A stretch of DNA of 64,000 bases. Origin: MPNP01 sp026709725. GTDB lineage: Bacteria; Pseudomonadota; Alphaproteobacteria; Rhodobacterales; Rhodobacteraceae. Shown here in pieces: positions 1 through 8,177 of the stretch. Location: NCBI GenBank assembly GCA_965200805.1, contig OZ241384.1, positions 3,162,001 to 3,226,000 of the forward strand, written 5' to 3'. The stretch's first letter is position 1. Each line of letters begins with the position of its first letter. Made by a program: the position numbers and the translations under genes. A model generated the notes under the pieces. It was not told the DNA's origin and ran no database searches. It saw nothing but the letters and a program-made list of their open reading frames with translations.

Positions 1-6
1 CAGAGC

Positions 7-270
7 TCAGGCAGTCACGAAGCCGAAGATCGTGAGACCGATGCCGACAATGGCCACCATGTAGAATACAAGCCGCGTCTCGCGCTTGGCACCCTCGGCA
101 TCCCGCTTGGCGCCGTCTTCGCGGTGCAGGGCCATATCCGCCCGCATTCCGGCCAGGGTTGCGGCAAGGTCTGCTCTCAGTGTCTCGTTTTCTGATCGCA
201 TTGTCATCATACGCTCCTCGATGCGGGCGATCCGCTCATGCAATTCGCAGTCCGGGATTTCGGTATCCAT
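7..270 (-). CDS. Small coiled-coil protein with one C-terminal membrane segment, copy A
   Basis: A protein of 87 residues if read from the ATG at 270; an in-frame TTG at 279 adds three residues. Residues about 8-60 are highly charged with heptad-like spacing (ELHERIARIEERM and following), which suggests a coiled coil. The last 21 residues (LVFYMVAIVGIGLTIFGFVTA) are one hydrophobic segment that would anchor the C terminus. This layout resembles small membrane-anchored coiled-coil proteins of unknown role, including some phage-like ones, but I cannot assign a family. The same gene occurs again at 457-720 with no difference. No strong Shine-Dalgarno motif precedes it. Function unknown. Confidence 0.7.
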   Translation of the reverse strand: MDTEIPDCELHERIARIEERMMTMRSENETLRADLAATLAGMRADMALHREDGAKRDAEGAKRETRLVFYMVAIVGIGLTIFGFVTA

Positions 271-284
271 GGTCACCAAGGTTA

Positions 285-295
285 GTCACCGTGAC
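285..295. promoter_or_regulatory. Palindrome upstream of small gene, copy A
   Basis: GTCACCGTGAC is a perfect 11-base palindrome (five-base arms around a central C) 15 bases upstream of the ATG at 270. It is inside the duplicated unit, so it recurs at 735-745. Its position fits an operator, but the arms are short and chance is possible. Confidence 0.3.
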
Positions 296-456
296 GGGGT
301 GTGTCAAGAGTCCTCTCGCCCCGGGTGTGAATCCTGTGTGGCTGACGCTTCACAACATATCCCGACGATCCCCAGGTATTGCAGATGGCCGACAAGCCCT
401 GACGGACAGAGCGGCGGCAGAGTTCCGCGCGCTGTGGGGTGGCGTCCGACCAGAGC

Positions 457-720
457 TCAGGCAGTCACGAAGCCGAAGATCGTGAGACCGATGCCGACAA
501 TGGCCACCATGTAGAATACAAGCCGCGTCTCGCGCTTGGCACCCTCGGCATCCCGCTTGGCGCCGTCTTCGCGGTGCAGGGCCATATCCGCCCGCATTCC
601 GGCCAGGGTTGCGGCAAGGTCTGCTCTCAGTGTCTCGTTTTCTGATCGCATTGTCATCATACGCTCCTCGATGCGGGCGATCCGCTCATGCAATTCGCAG
701 TCCGGGATTTCGGTATCCAT
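457..720 (-). CDS. Small coiled-coil protein with one C-terminal membrane segment, copy B
   Basis: Identical in protein and DNA to the gene at 7-270: a charged, heptad-patterned N-terminal two thirds followed by a single hydrophobic C-terminal segment. Both copies point the same way and each has its own upstream region including the palindrome, so both may be expressed. The lack of any substitution between copies argues against long independent decay. I do not recognise the family and give no function. Confidence 0.7.
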   Translation of the reverse strand: MDTEIPDCELHERIARIEERMMTMRSENETLRADLAATLAGMRADMALHREDGAKRDAEGAKRETRLVFYMVAIVGIGLTIFGFVTA

Positions 721-734
721 GGTCACCAAGGTTA

Positions 735-745
735 GTCACCGTGAC
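735..745. promoter_or_regulatory. Palindrome upstream of small gene, copy B
   Basis: Second occurrence of the 11-base palindrome GTCACCGTGAC, 15 bases upstream of the ATG at 720. It is part of the duplication and therefore not independent evidence for an operator. Confidence 0.3.
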
Positions 746-985
746 GGGGTGTGTCAAGAGTCTTGGCGGGGCCTGTGCGGCGCGTGTTGCCGCACGCCAC
801 CCCCGCGCCGCGGGCAGACGGGACAGGCAGGTCGACGGTCGCCACCTCTTTGATCACAGGGCATTGGAGGAATTCTTGGGGTATAGAGACGGCTGTCAAA
901 TCCAGGGTCTATGAACTTCTGCCTGGTGCCCCTCTGCGGGATTGAGTGCACAAAGATTCGATGGTTTCAAGACTCCGAGGCCACC

Positions 986-1435
986 TCACCGTTTCCCCTC
1001 CTGGTAAGCCTCAGACAAGAAAAGCGGCAATCGTTCCGACCGTGCTGACCACCAGTCAGGCATGACGAGGCGAGGGTTTGACGGGAATCTTTCCCCGCGG
1101 TCGTGCGAGTCGGAGAGTCGGTTGCGCAAAGTCCCGATGCCATTCACGATAGTCATTGCTCCGCCCAGGATGGACTTGATTGACTCTTCCGTGTGTTGGG
1201 CGGGCGCAAGGGTGAGAACATCTGCCACGCGGGCAGGCAGTTTCGGCGGATCGGCCTTGTCAGGTTGGGTCTCGTCGCACTCGTCAAGGATGCGCTTGGT
1301 GACGGTTTCAAGCAAGGCCTGCGCAAGCGTGACGGCTCCCTCAGGGTCGTTATCACGGTGAGCGAGCGCCCTACCCCAGACCGCATGACCCTGCTGGTAT
1401 TGCAGCAGATTCGGGCCCCCTGACTTCCCAATTGA
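986..1435 (-). pseudogene. Broken abortive-infection (Abi-C domain) gene, C-terminal remnant
   Basis: Reading down from 1435, one frame gives GRALAHRDNDPEGAVTLAQ, then LLETVTKRILDECDE, KADPPKLPARVADVLTLAP, QHTEESIKSILGGAMTIVNG and IGTLRNRLSDSH. This is the pattern of the C-terminal Abi-C domain of abortive-infection proteins. Two defects are visible. A stop codon at 1436-1438 ends the frame upstream, so the N-terminal part is missing. Near 1065 the family pattern moves to another frame (SPRHA, stop, LVVSTVGTIAAFLV), so there is a frameshift plus an in-frame stop. Downstream the open frame runs on as unrelated residues to 986. The gene is almost certainly non-functional. Its neighbours are the duplicated small gene and the mmsA operon, so it is an isolated relic. 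Confidence 0.8.
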
Positions 1436-1488
1436 TCAGAAAATCTGTACCGGCCCTTTGGTTGGAAATTCTTGAATGGGGGAGCGTA

Positions 1489-2988
1489 ATGGCAGAGATT
1501 GGTCATTTCATTGGCGGGAAGCTGTTGTCCGGTCAGTCAGGACGCTTCGGGGATGTTTATAATCCGGCCACGGGCGAGGTGCAGGCACGGGTGGCGCTTG
1601 CATCATCCGAAGAGGTCTCGGTTGCTGTCGAAGCAGCTGCAGAGGCACAGACCGGCTGGGCTGCGACATCTCCACAGAAGCGCGCCAGGGTTCTCATGCG
1701 GTTTGTTGACCTGTTGCACCGTGACATGGATGCGCTTGCGGAGGCCCTCTCACGCGAACATGGCAAGACGCTGCCGGATGCAAGGGGTGACATTCAGCGC
1801 GGTCTGGAAGTTGTGGAATTCTGTATTGGGGCGCCCCATCTCCTCAAGGGAGAATTCACCGACAGTGCGGGTCAGGGCATCGACATGTATTCGATGCGAC
1901 AGCCTCTTGGTGTGGTTGCCGGAATCACCCCGTTCAACTTTCCGGCGATGATTCCCATGTGGAAATTTGCCCCGGCACTGGCCTGCGGCAATGCCTTCGT
2001 TCTCAAACCCTCCGAACGCGATCCGAGCGTGCCGATGATGCTCGCTGCATTGCTGGTGGAGGCCGGATTGCCAGCCAATGTCCTGCAGGTCGTCAATGGT
2101 GACAAGGAGGCTGTTGATGCCCTGCTGCATCATCCGCTCATTGCGGGAATCGGTTTTGTTGGCTCAACACCCATCGCCGAGTACATCTACCGGACCGGCT
2201 GTACCAATGGCAAGCGGGTCCAGTGCTTTGGCGGAGCCAAAAATCACATGATTGTCATGCCGGATGCGGATCTTGACCAGGCTGCCGATGCTCTGGTGGG
2301 AGCCGGATATGGTGCTGCCGGTGAGCGTTGCATGGCGATCTCGGTGGCTGTACCGGTGGGCAGGGGAACGGCTGATGCGCTGGTTGAGCGCCTGGTGCCC
2401 AGAATTGAGACCCTTAAAATCGGACCCTACACAGCAGGAGATGATGTTGACTTCGGCCCCCTTGTGACAAAGGAAGCCCAAAAGCGGGTTCAGGGACTGG
2501 TTGATTCAGGAGTTGCAGCCGGTGCAACTCTGGCAGTGGATGGTCGCAACTTCACCTTGCAGGGCTACGAAGACGGATTCTTCGTCGGCGCGCATCTTTT
2601 TGACCATGTGACAACGGATATGGATATCTATCGGGAGGAAATCTTCGGACCCGTTCTCTCGGTTGTCCGCGCGACCGACTATGAAGCAGCACTCGGCATC
2701 GCCCGCGATAATCCCTACGGCAATGGTGTGGCCATCTTTACCCGTGATGGCGATTCGGCCCGCGACTTCGCATCCCGGATCAATGTCGGGATGGTGGGCA
2801 TCAATGTCCCGATTCCCGTGCCATTGGCCTATTACACCTTTGGCGGCTGGAAAAAGTCAGGATTTGGTGACCTGAACCAGCACGGGCCGGACGCATTCCG
2901 CTTCTACACCCGCACCAAAACGGTCACAAGCCGTTGGCCGAGCGGGATCAAGGAAGGAGCCACACTGAACTTTCCGACCATCGATTGA
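1489..2988 (+). CDS. mmsA: Methylmalonate-semialdehyde dehydrogenase (CoA-acylating)
   Basis: A 499-residue enzyme that converts methylmalonate (or malonate) semialdehyde, NAD+ and CoA to propionyl-CoA (or acetyl-CoA) and CO2, a late step of valine breakdown. The ATG at 1489 is chosen over upstream starts because GGGGGAG sits just before it and the protein then begins like its family. Seen in the sequence: the aldehyde dehydrogenase fold throughout, GITPFNFPAMIPMWKFAPAL at about 145-164, FGGAKNHMIVMPDADLD at 247-263, and the catalytic cysteine in GERCMAIS (C281). The GERCMA context and the absence of the usual upstream glutamate motif fit the CoA-acylating subgroup. It is the first gene of a three-gene operon, 41 bp before the next start. 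Confidence 0.95.
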   Translation: MAEIGHFIGGKLLSGQSGRFGDVYNPATGEVQARVALASSEEVSVAVEAAAEAQTGWAATSPQKRARVLMRFVDLLHRDMDALAEALSREHGKTLPDARGDIQRGLEVVEFCIGAPHLLKGEFTDSAGQGIDMYSMRQPLGVVAGITPFNFPAMIPMWKFAPALACGNAFVLKPSERDPSVPMMLAALLVEAGLPANVLQVVNGDKEAVDALLHHPLIAGIGFVGSTPIAEYIYRTGCTNGKRVQCFGGAKNHMIVMPDADLDQAADALVGAGYGAAGERCMAISVAVPVGRGTADALVERLVPRIETLKIGPYTAGDDVDFGPLVTKEAQKRVQGLVDSGVAAGATLAVDGRNFTLQGYEDGFFVGAHLFDHVTTDMDIYREEIFGPVLSVVRATDYEAALGIARDNPYGNGVAIFTRDGDSARDFASRINVGMVGINVPIPVPLAYYTFGGWKKSGFGDLNQHGPDAFRFYTRTKTVTSRWPSGIKEGATLNFPTID

Positions 2989-3029
2989 TTTTCCGGAAAC
3001 CGTCGTAATTTTTCGCGAAGGTGGCGGTT

Positions 3030-4082
3030 ATGGCCGAGGGACAGATACCCGATGTCCATATCCGCAAGGTTGGCAAGGCCGGTCATATCACCCTGCAGCG
3101 CCCATCTGCCCTCAATGCGCTGACACAGGAGATGTGTATTGCGGTGCGTGAAGCGCTTGTGGATTGGCGCAGTGATCATGATGTCGAGAATGTCATCATT
3201 GATGCCGAGGGGGAGCGGGCTTTCTGCGCTGGCGGTGATGTTGCACTGATGTATCGCGCCGGCAAGGCCGGCGATACGGCATTTGGCCGGGCCTACTGGC
3301 GGAATGAGTATCTCCTTGATGCCACAATCGCGACCTGGCCCAAACCGGTCATCACCTTTCTGCATGGCATTACCATGGGCGGAGGCGTCGGGATCGGGTG
3401 CCATGCAAGTCATCGCATCGTTGCCGGGAACAGTGAGATTGCCATGCCGGAATGTGCAATCGGTATCGTCCCTGATGTGGGTGGGTCCTGGCTTCTGGCG
3501 CGGGCACCGGGGCGCACGGGTGAGTGCCTTGCCGTCACCGGCTTGCGCATGGGTGCGGGCGATGCCATCGCATGCGGCTTTGCCGACACATACTGCCCAA
3601 GGGAGACATGGCCAAGGATCAAGGCGGATTTGCAGGAAAGCGGGCGTGTGGATGTGATCAGTCAGAACGCGTCGCAGCAACCGGCATCAGGACTGATGAC
3701 TCAATCTGATAAAATCGGGTCATGGTTTTCCGCCAGTACGCTGCCAGCGGTGAAAGACCGGCTGGTCGCAGATGGGAGTGCGCTGGCGCATGAATGTCTG
3801 GCCCGGATGGAACGCAATGCTCCGCTGGCGATGCATTGCGCTCTGGAGCTCGTCCGGCGGCAGCGACATACGACAACAATTCATTCCGCCCTGGAATATG
3901 AGTTCCGCTATACAGCCCGAGCGGTCGCGCATGCTGATTTTCTTGAGGGAGTCCGGGCCCAGCTGATTGACAAGGATATGGCACCACGCTGGCTTCATTC
4001 TGCAATTGGTGATGTCAGACCTGAGGAAGTTGAGGCAATGCTGGCCCCCAATGAAGATGCCGTGATTGAGTGGAGACAATAA
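3030..4082 (+). CDS. 3-hydroxyisobutyryl-CoA hydrolase (enoyl-CoA hydratase family)
   Basis: A 350-residue crotonase-fold protein, longer than ordinary enoyl-CoA hydratases (about 260) and of the length of 3-hydroxyisobutyryl-CoA hydrolases. It would release CoA from 3-hydroxyisobutyryl-CoA in valine catabolism. Motifs: GERAFCAGGDVALMYRAG (oxyanion loop 1), ITMGGGVGIGCHASHR (oxyanion loop 2), and the following MPECAIGIVPDVGGSW that carries the acidic residues typical of the hydrolase branch. The C-terminal extension (YEFRYTARAVAHADFLEGVR) is also typical. I chose the ATG at 3030; an in-frame GTG at 3021 is possible. It sits between mmsA and mmsB, exactly where the pathway needs it, and overlaps mmsB by one base. 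Confidence 0.9.
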   Translation: MAEGQIPDVHIRKVGKAGHITLQRPSALNALTQEMCIAVREALVDWRSDHDVENVIIDAEGERAFCAGGDVALMYRAGKAGDTAFGRAYWRNEYLLDATIATWPKPVITFLHGITMGGGVGIGCHASHRIVAGNSEIAMPECAIGIVPDVGGSWLLARAPGRTGECLAVTGLRMGAGDAIACGFADTYCPRETWPRIKADLQESGRVDVISQNASQQPASGLMTQSDKIGSWFSASTLPAVKDRLVADGSALAHECLARMERNAPLAMHCALELVRRQRHTTTIHSALEYEFRYTARAVAHADFLEGVRAQLIDKDMAPRWLHSAIGDVRPEEVEAMLAPNEDAVIEWRQ

Positions 4083-4948
4083 TGCGGATTGGTTTTATCG
4101 GTCTTGGAAATATGGGCGGCCCGATGGCAAGCAACCTTGCCGGGGCTGGCCTGGATGTAACAGGTTATGATCCTCTGGCCCCCTGCCCCAACGGGATCAG
4201 GGCAGGCGCATCGCCCGAGGATGCGGCGGGTCATGCCGATATCGTGGTCACCATGCTGCCGGATGGCAAGACACTGCTTGCGGTTGCCGAGGCGCTTCGA
4301 CCGCATATGGCAAGGGGAAGCCTCCTGCTTGACTGCTCGACCTGCGATCTTTCTTCCGTTCGCACAGCGGCCACGCTGTTGGCGGAAGATGGCATTGCAT
4401 TCGCTGATGCACCGGTGTCGGGAGGTGTGAACGGCGCAAGGCAGGGGACCCTGACATTCATGGTCGGGGCAGAGCCGGCCGTCTATGGGCAACTCGAGGG
4501 GGTGCTGGCAAGGATGGGCGAAAAGATTGTGCACTGCGGTCCCGTCGGCTGCGGTCAGCTGGCCAAGATCTGCAACAACATGATCGTTGGTGCCACAATG
4601 ATCGTCACCTGCGAGTCCTTTGCATTGGCCGAACGGTTGGGGCTTGATCCGGAAATTCTGCATAAGGTCGTCTCGACATCGTCCGGATTCAGTTGGGTTT
4701 CGAATGTCTACACTCCCCTGCCGGATATTGGCGCAGACAGCCCGGCTGACAACGACTATGAGGCCGGGTTTCGTGCCGATCTGATGCTGAAGGACCTCCG
4801 TCTCGCGGCGGATGCCGCTGCCGGAGCAGGTGCCATGATTCCCATGGGAGAGCTTGCCGAACGGTATTATGAAGAGTTTGTTGAGGAGGACGGCCAGGGT
4901 CACCGGGATTTCTCGGCAGTCTATCTCAAACTTGCCGGCAAGAGCTGA
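4082..4948 (+). CDS. mmsB: 3-hydroxyisobutyrate dehydrogenase
   Basis: A 288-residue NAD-dependent dehydrogenase that oxidises 3-hydroxyisobutyrate to methylmalonate semialdehyde, the substrate of the mmsA product. The N-terminal Rossmann motif is GFIGLGNMGGPMASNLAGAG. The family substrate loop is APVSGGVNGARQGTLTFMVG and the catalytic lysine lies in GCGQLAKICNNM. The ATG at 4082 overlaps the stop of the upstream gene (TAATG), which points to translational coupling; an upstream in-frame ATG at 4070 would add four residues. Together with the two genes before it, it covers three consecutive valine-degradation reactions. The acyl-CoA dehydrogenase and hydratase for the earlier steps are not in the window. 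Confidence 0.95.
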   Translation: MRIGFIGLGNMGGPMASNLAGAGLDVTGYDPLAPCPNGIRAGASPEDAAGHADIVVTMLPDGKTLLAVAEALRPHMARGSLLLDCSTCDLSSVRTAATLLAEDGIAFADAPVSGGVNGARQGTLTFMVGAEPAVYGQLEGVLARMGEKIVHCGPVGCGQLAKICNNMIVGATMIVTCESFALAERLGLDPEILHKVVSTSSGFSWVSNVYTPLPDIGADSPADNDYEAGFRADLMLKDLRLAADAAAGAGAMIPMGELAERYYEEFVEEDGQGHRDFSAVYLKLAGKS

Positions 4949-5660
4949 ACAGGAGTCCATCACGAAAAACCGGCAAGAGGGCATCACGATACCGGCACCG
5001 GATCCCGGCAGGGTCATAACACCCGTTCCTGTCCGGGGTGCGGAGCCCATGAAGGCCGATCATGCCCGGCTGCACAACGGACCTGCATTCAGCAGGTACA
5101 AAAAAACGAAGATCCTTGGAGCGTGCAGGACATTGCGGGCACGGCATGGAATCGCGCAGTCTGACAGCATGATCGTCACCGACACACAGGTGCGCGTTTT
5201 CTGCCCTGCCCGTCACATGCCCCTGGGAAGGCGGCAACGTCAATCCCAATTGAGCCGGCCGGGGTTGCAAGGTCAAGATTCTGCAACAGCCCGGCTGTAA
5301 TCGGCCGCCTGGAGTCCCAGAAGATGCGGGATCGCGGAAACCTCTGCGCGGGTTCTGAATGCAACATCATCGCGACCGGCTTGGCTATCCTGCCTGGTGC
5401 AAACGGCAGGAAACAGTGCGTATCATCCAGCACCACGGGCTTCTCTGCAAGAGATCCGATGATGCAGAAATTCAGCCGCTTGCAGACGCCACGACATGAC
5501 CCTGCACGATGATCACCGGGGAGTGGAAGATGCTCCACGCGGTCCTCCCCCAGAACCACCAGGGCCGCACCGGATCCATGACCGGAGGATCATGGACGGC
5601 ATCGAAGAAATGTTTTCGACCGTCAGCAATGCAAGTCTTCTCCCCGATCAGATTCGGCCG
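4949..5660. other. 712-bp region without a convincing gene
   Basis: This lies between the converging mmsB and argE ends. The longest frame (minus, 5176-5559, 127 codons) matches no family I know and has an odd composition (clustered Cys, Pro, Arg). No terminator with a clear T tract was seen. It may be an eroded gene, but nothing recognisable survives. Confidence 0.6.
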
Positions 5661-6809
5661 TCAGGATGCCAGATCGTCAAGCAGGCGATCCATCATCGCG
5701 TCGCAGGCGGCCAGCTGTTCCAGTGCCAGATACTCGTCCGGTTGATGCCCCTGCCCCTCCATCGATCCGGGTCCACAGACAACTGTTGGAATACCCAATT
5801 CACTGAAAACCCCCGCCTCCGTGCCAAAATCCACCTTGGTTGTCGAAGGGTTTTGCACAAGTTTCTGGGCGTATCCGATAACCGTTTCGCCTTGGGGAAC
5901 ATCCAGGCCCGGATAGGCATTGCTCTGCTTCACCTCGATGTGCGCCTCGGGTGCCGCCGTCTGATGGACAGCACCCGCCCTGTCGGCAGCATCCCTGATC
6001 CGGTTCATGATGTCACCGGGACGGCAACCCGCAAGATGACGGCATTCGAAGGTCAGTTCAGCACGGTCGGGCACCATGTTGAGGGTCTTGCCACCGATCA
6101 GTGTACCGACATGGAATGTCGTGTAGGGAATCGTATAGGCTGAATCCCGATTGCCGTGTTCAGCCTCATCCGTCTGCAGGACCCGCAGGGCAGCGATGAA
6201 ATCTGTCGCCAGGTGCAGGGCATTCACGAAATTGGGGGCAAGCGCCGAATGTCCGGGTCGCCCATGACAAACGGCACGCAGTGCCACCTTTCCCTTGTGA
6301 CCGACAGCCACCCGCATGTCGGTCGGCTCACCCACAAGGCAGGCCCGCGGCTGCCCCAACAGCGGGACCAGCCGGTCCAGCATGCGCTGGATGCCGACGC
6401 ATCCGACTTCCTCGTCGTACGAGATGACCAATTTCAACGGCTCACGCAGTCGCCTGCCGGTGGTCTTTTCGGCAAGAAGGAGTGCCGATGCGACAAACCC
6501 CTTCATGTCCGTTGTTCCGCGCCCGTAAACGCGGCTCCCCTCCCTGGTCAGCCGAAACGGGTTCCTGGTCCAGACCTGACCTTCGACCGGCACCACATCC
6601 GAGTGTGCTGACAACAGGACGCCACCACCCACCGGTCCCTTTTCCGCGTACAGTCCGATCTTGTCGCCACCGGGATCGACGATTCGGTGCACCTGAAAAC
6701 CGCGTGTTGCGAGGAAGTCCTCGACATACGCTGCAAATGCCCGATTCGAGTTTTCGCCAACCGTCTCGAAGCCGACAAGTTTTTCGAGGATATCAAGTGT
6801 CTCTGTCAT
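5661..6809 (-). CDS. argE: Acetylornithine deacetylase (M20 metallopeptidase family)
   Basis: A 382-residue zinc-dependent amidohydrolase of the M20 family. ArgE removes acetyl from N-acetylornithine to give ornithine in arginine synthesis. Metal and catalytic motifs are in order: LLSAHSDVVPVEG (first His-Asp), GRGTTDMKGFVAS (bridging Asp), SYDEEVGCVG (Glu pair), and FGTEAGVF and GPGSMEGQGHQPDEYL near the C terminus, which are typical of ArgE. The length is normal for the family. No strong Shine-Dalgarno precedes the ATG at 6809. It is a single gene flanked by non-coding DNA on both sides. A related M20 dipeptidase at 38594 is a different subfamily. Confidence 0.9.
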   Translation of the reverse strand: MTETLDILEKLVGFETVGENSNRAFAAYVEDFLATRGFQVHRIVDPGGDKIGLYAEKGPVGGGVLLSAHSDVVPVEGQVWTRNPFRLTREGSRVYGRGTTDMKGFVASALLLAEKTTGRRLREPLKLVISYDEEVGCVGIQRMLDRLVPLLGQPRACLVGEPTDMRVAVGHKGKVALRAVCHGRPGHSALAPNFVNALHLATDFIAALRVLQTDEAEHGNRDSAYTIPYTTFHVGTLIGGKTLNMVPDRAELTFECRHLAGCRPGDIMNRIRDAADRAGAVHQTAAPEAHIEVKQSNAYPGLDVPQGETVIGYAQKLVQNPSTTKVDFGTEAGVFSELGIPTVVCGPGSMEGQGHQPDEYLALEQLAACDAMMDRLLDDLAS

Positions 6810-7193
6810 GCGGTGACTGCCCGTTTCCCCACTGGTATCACCTGCGGCAACACGTGGCGACCCGTATCACGAGCGGCCCATGACATCCAGATCGCGCAAT
6901 GGCCGGAAACCTCCGGCGACCCACTTTCCACGAGGCGGCCCGATCCGCAAGGGTCAGGCTCGGGAGACAGGGTCGAACATCATGGGTCCGCGATGCATGG
7001 CGGCACCCTCTTGCACGGCGATGCCGGCGTCGTGCAAATCAATGCTGGCTGTCCCCGGTCTCTGTCGCACGATTGGGACGGGCAACGGTTGAACCGGATC
7101 GACGGAAACCGGGAATTCCGGAAACGATCATGGACCGAACGAAAAGACAAGCGGGTTGCGGAAGACTTCGAACTGCTGCCGGCAGGGCAATGG
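6810..7193. other. 384-bp region without a convincing gene
   Basis: This is the space upstream of argE and downstream of the LysR gene. Plus-strand open frames cross it, but they continue antisense into the neighbouring genes and look like high-GC shadows. The argE promoter should lie here, but I see no clear -35/-10 pair. Confidence 0.55.
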
Positions 7194-8153
7194 TCAGGGC
7201 GGGGGAATCTGCACCGAAGAGGATTGCAGGCGGGACAATCCGGGCAGTTTGCCTGTCTTCACGGCCTCAACACAATGCCTGACAAACGCTTCGATGATCG
7301 GTGTCTCATTTTCGTTTTGAGCCTTCAGAAGCCCCAGCCGCAAGGGCCTTGTGTTTCCCGTCAACGGCACCAGGATCAATTTCTTGCCGTCCGGCGAACG
7401 CGGGTTCAATGAACGAATGTTGGCAATCGAAAACCCGAATCCGTTGGCCACCATGCTGCGCATGACCGACATATCCGGTGTCCGCTCGGCGATGCGCGGC
7501 TTCATGTTCATCTGTTTGAAAAGCGACAAAAAGTAGTCACCGCTGTATGGCAGATCCAGCAGGACCATGGGTTGGTCCCGCAGATCAGCGATCGAAAGTT
7601 CCTTGCGGGTGGCAAGCGCGTGCATTTCACCCAAAAGCACATAGGGCGGCAGCTCGTGGAGCGGCACAAATGCAAGATCGGCGGGGATGTCCAGATCATA
7701 GGTCAACGCGATATCGAGTTCGGCTCTGCGAAGCTGACTGAATATGTCAGCCTGATTGAGTTCACGCTGCTCAATCTGGACATCGGGATGCATCTCCTCG
7801 AAATCCCGGTGCAGCCCGGGGAGGACAATCTGGGCAAAGGTCGTGAGGCCGCCGACCGACAGAACGCCCTGAACCTTGCCGGTGATCTCGCCCGCGACAG
7901 CCGACAGCAATTCAGCTTCGCGGAGAACGGACTCCGCCTGCTCAAGGAGCCGATGACCCGCCTTGGTCAACGCCATCCCGCGTGCGTGCTCGCGGACAAA
8001 CAGGCTGAGGCCAAATTCAGCCTCAAGATGCTTGATCGCCGCTGATATGGATGGTGCCGATACATTCAGCGTGCCGCTGGCGGTGGCGATGCTGCCAGCA
8101 CGACCGACAGTCACAAAATACTCAAGCTGCCGCAGCGTGTACCGTAATGGCAA
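7194..8153 (-). CDS. LysR-family transcriptional regulator
   Basis: A 319-residue LysR-type regulator. Residues about 4-63 form the winged helix-turn-helix (YTLRQLEYFVTVGRAGSIAT, then SAPSISAAIKHLEAEFGLSL and a typical LFVREHARGMALTKAG). The rest is the two-lobed inducer-binding domain, with GVLSVGGLTTFAQIVLPGL opening the first lobe. The start is a TTG at 8153 preceded by a GGGGAG box at a suitable distance; no ATG fits better. It lies 24 bp downstream of the aldehyde dehydrogenase stretch on the same strand, so it may be the last gene of the amine-utilisation operon and its local regulator. The inducer is unknown. It is likely to control the divergent 12.2-12.9 kb intergenic region or the transporter promoter, by inference from position only. 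Confidence 0.9.
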   Translation of the reverse strand: MPLRYTLRQLEYFVTVGRAGSIATASGTLNVSAPSISAAIKHLEAEFGLSLFVREHARGMALTKAGHRLLEQAESVLREAELLSAVAGEITGKVQGVLSVGGLTTFAQIVLPGLHRDFEEMHPDVQIEQRELNQADIFSQLRRAELDIALTYDLDIPADLAFVPLHELPPYVLLGEMHALATRKELSIADLRDQPMVLLDLPYSGDYFLSLFKQMNMKPRIAERTPDMSVMRSMVANGFGFSIANIRSLNPRSPDGKKLILVPLTGNTRPLRLGLLKAQNENETPIIEAFVRHCVEAVKTGKLPGLSRLQSSSVQIPPP

Positions 8154-8177
8154 AGGGGTCTCCCCGTATCGTGCGGA

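Larger units (their letters stand above)
1..312. repeat. Direct repeat, copy A (partner 451-762)
   Basis: Bases 1-312 are identical to 451-762 as far as I can read them, giving a direct repeat with a 450-bp period. The match stops at 312/762, after which the sequences are unrelated. The left edge cannot be seen because the window starts inside the repeat, so further copies may lie upstream. The unit carries a complete small gene and its upstream region. Perfect identity implies a recent duplication or ongoing gene conversion. Confidence 0.97.
451..762. repeat. Direct repeat, copy B (partner 1-312)
   Basis: Second copy of the 312-bp unit, identical to 1-312. The 138 bp between the copies (313-450) are unique and show no gene. 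Downstream of 762 the sequence is also unique. Confidence 0.97.

Noticed and set aside
3995..5050. 351-codon open frame on the minus strand
   Set aside because: Antisense to mmsB and rich in Cys, His and Arg; no protein-like features.
5176..5559. 127-codon minus frame in the gap after mmsB
   Set aside because: No recognisable domain, no ribosome-binding site and unusual composition; not enough to call a gene.
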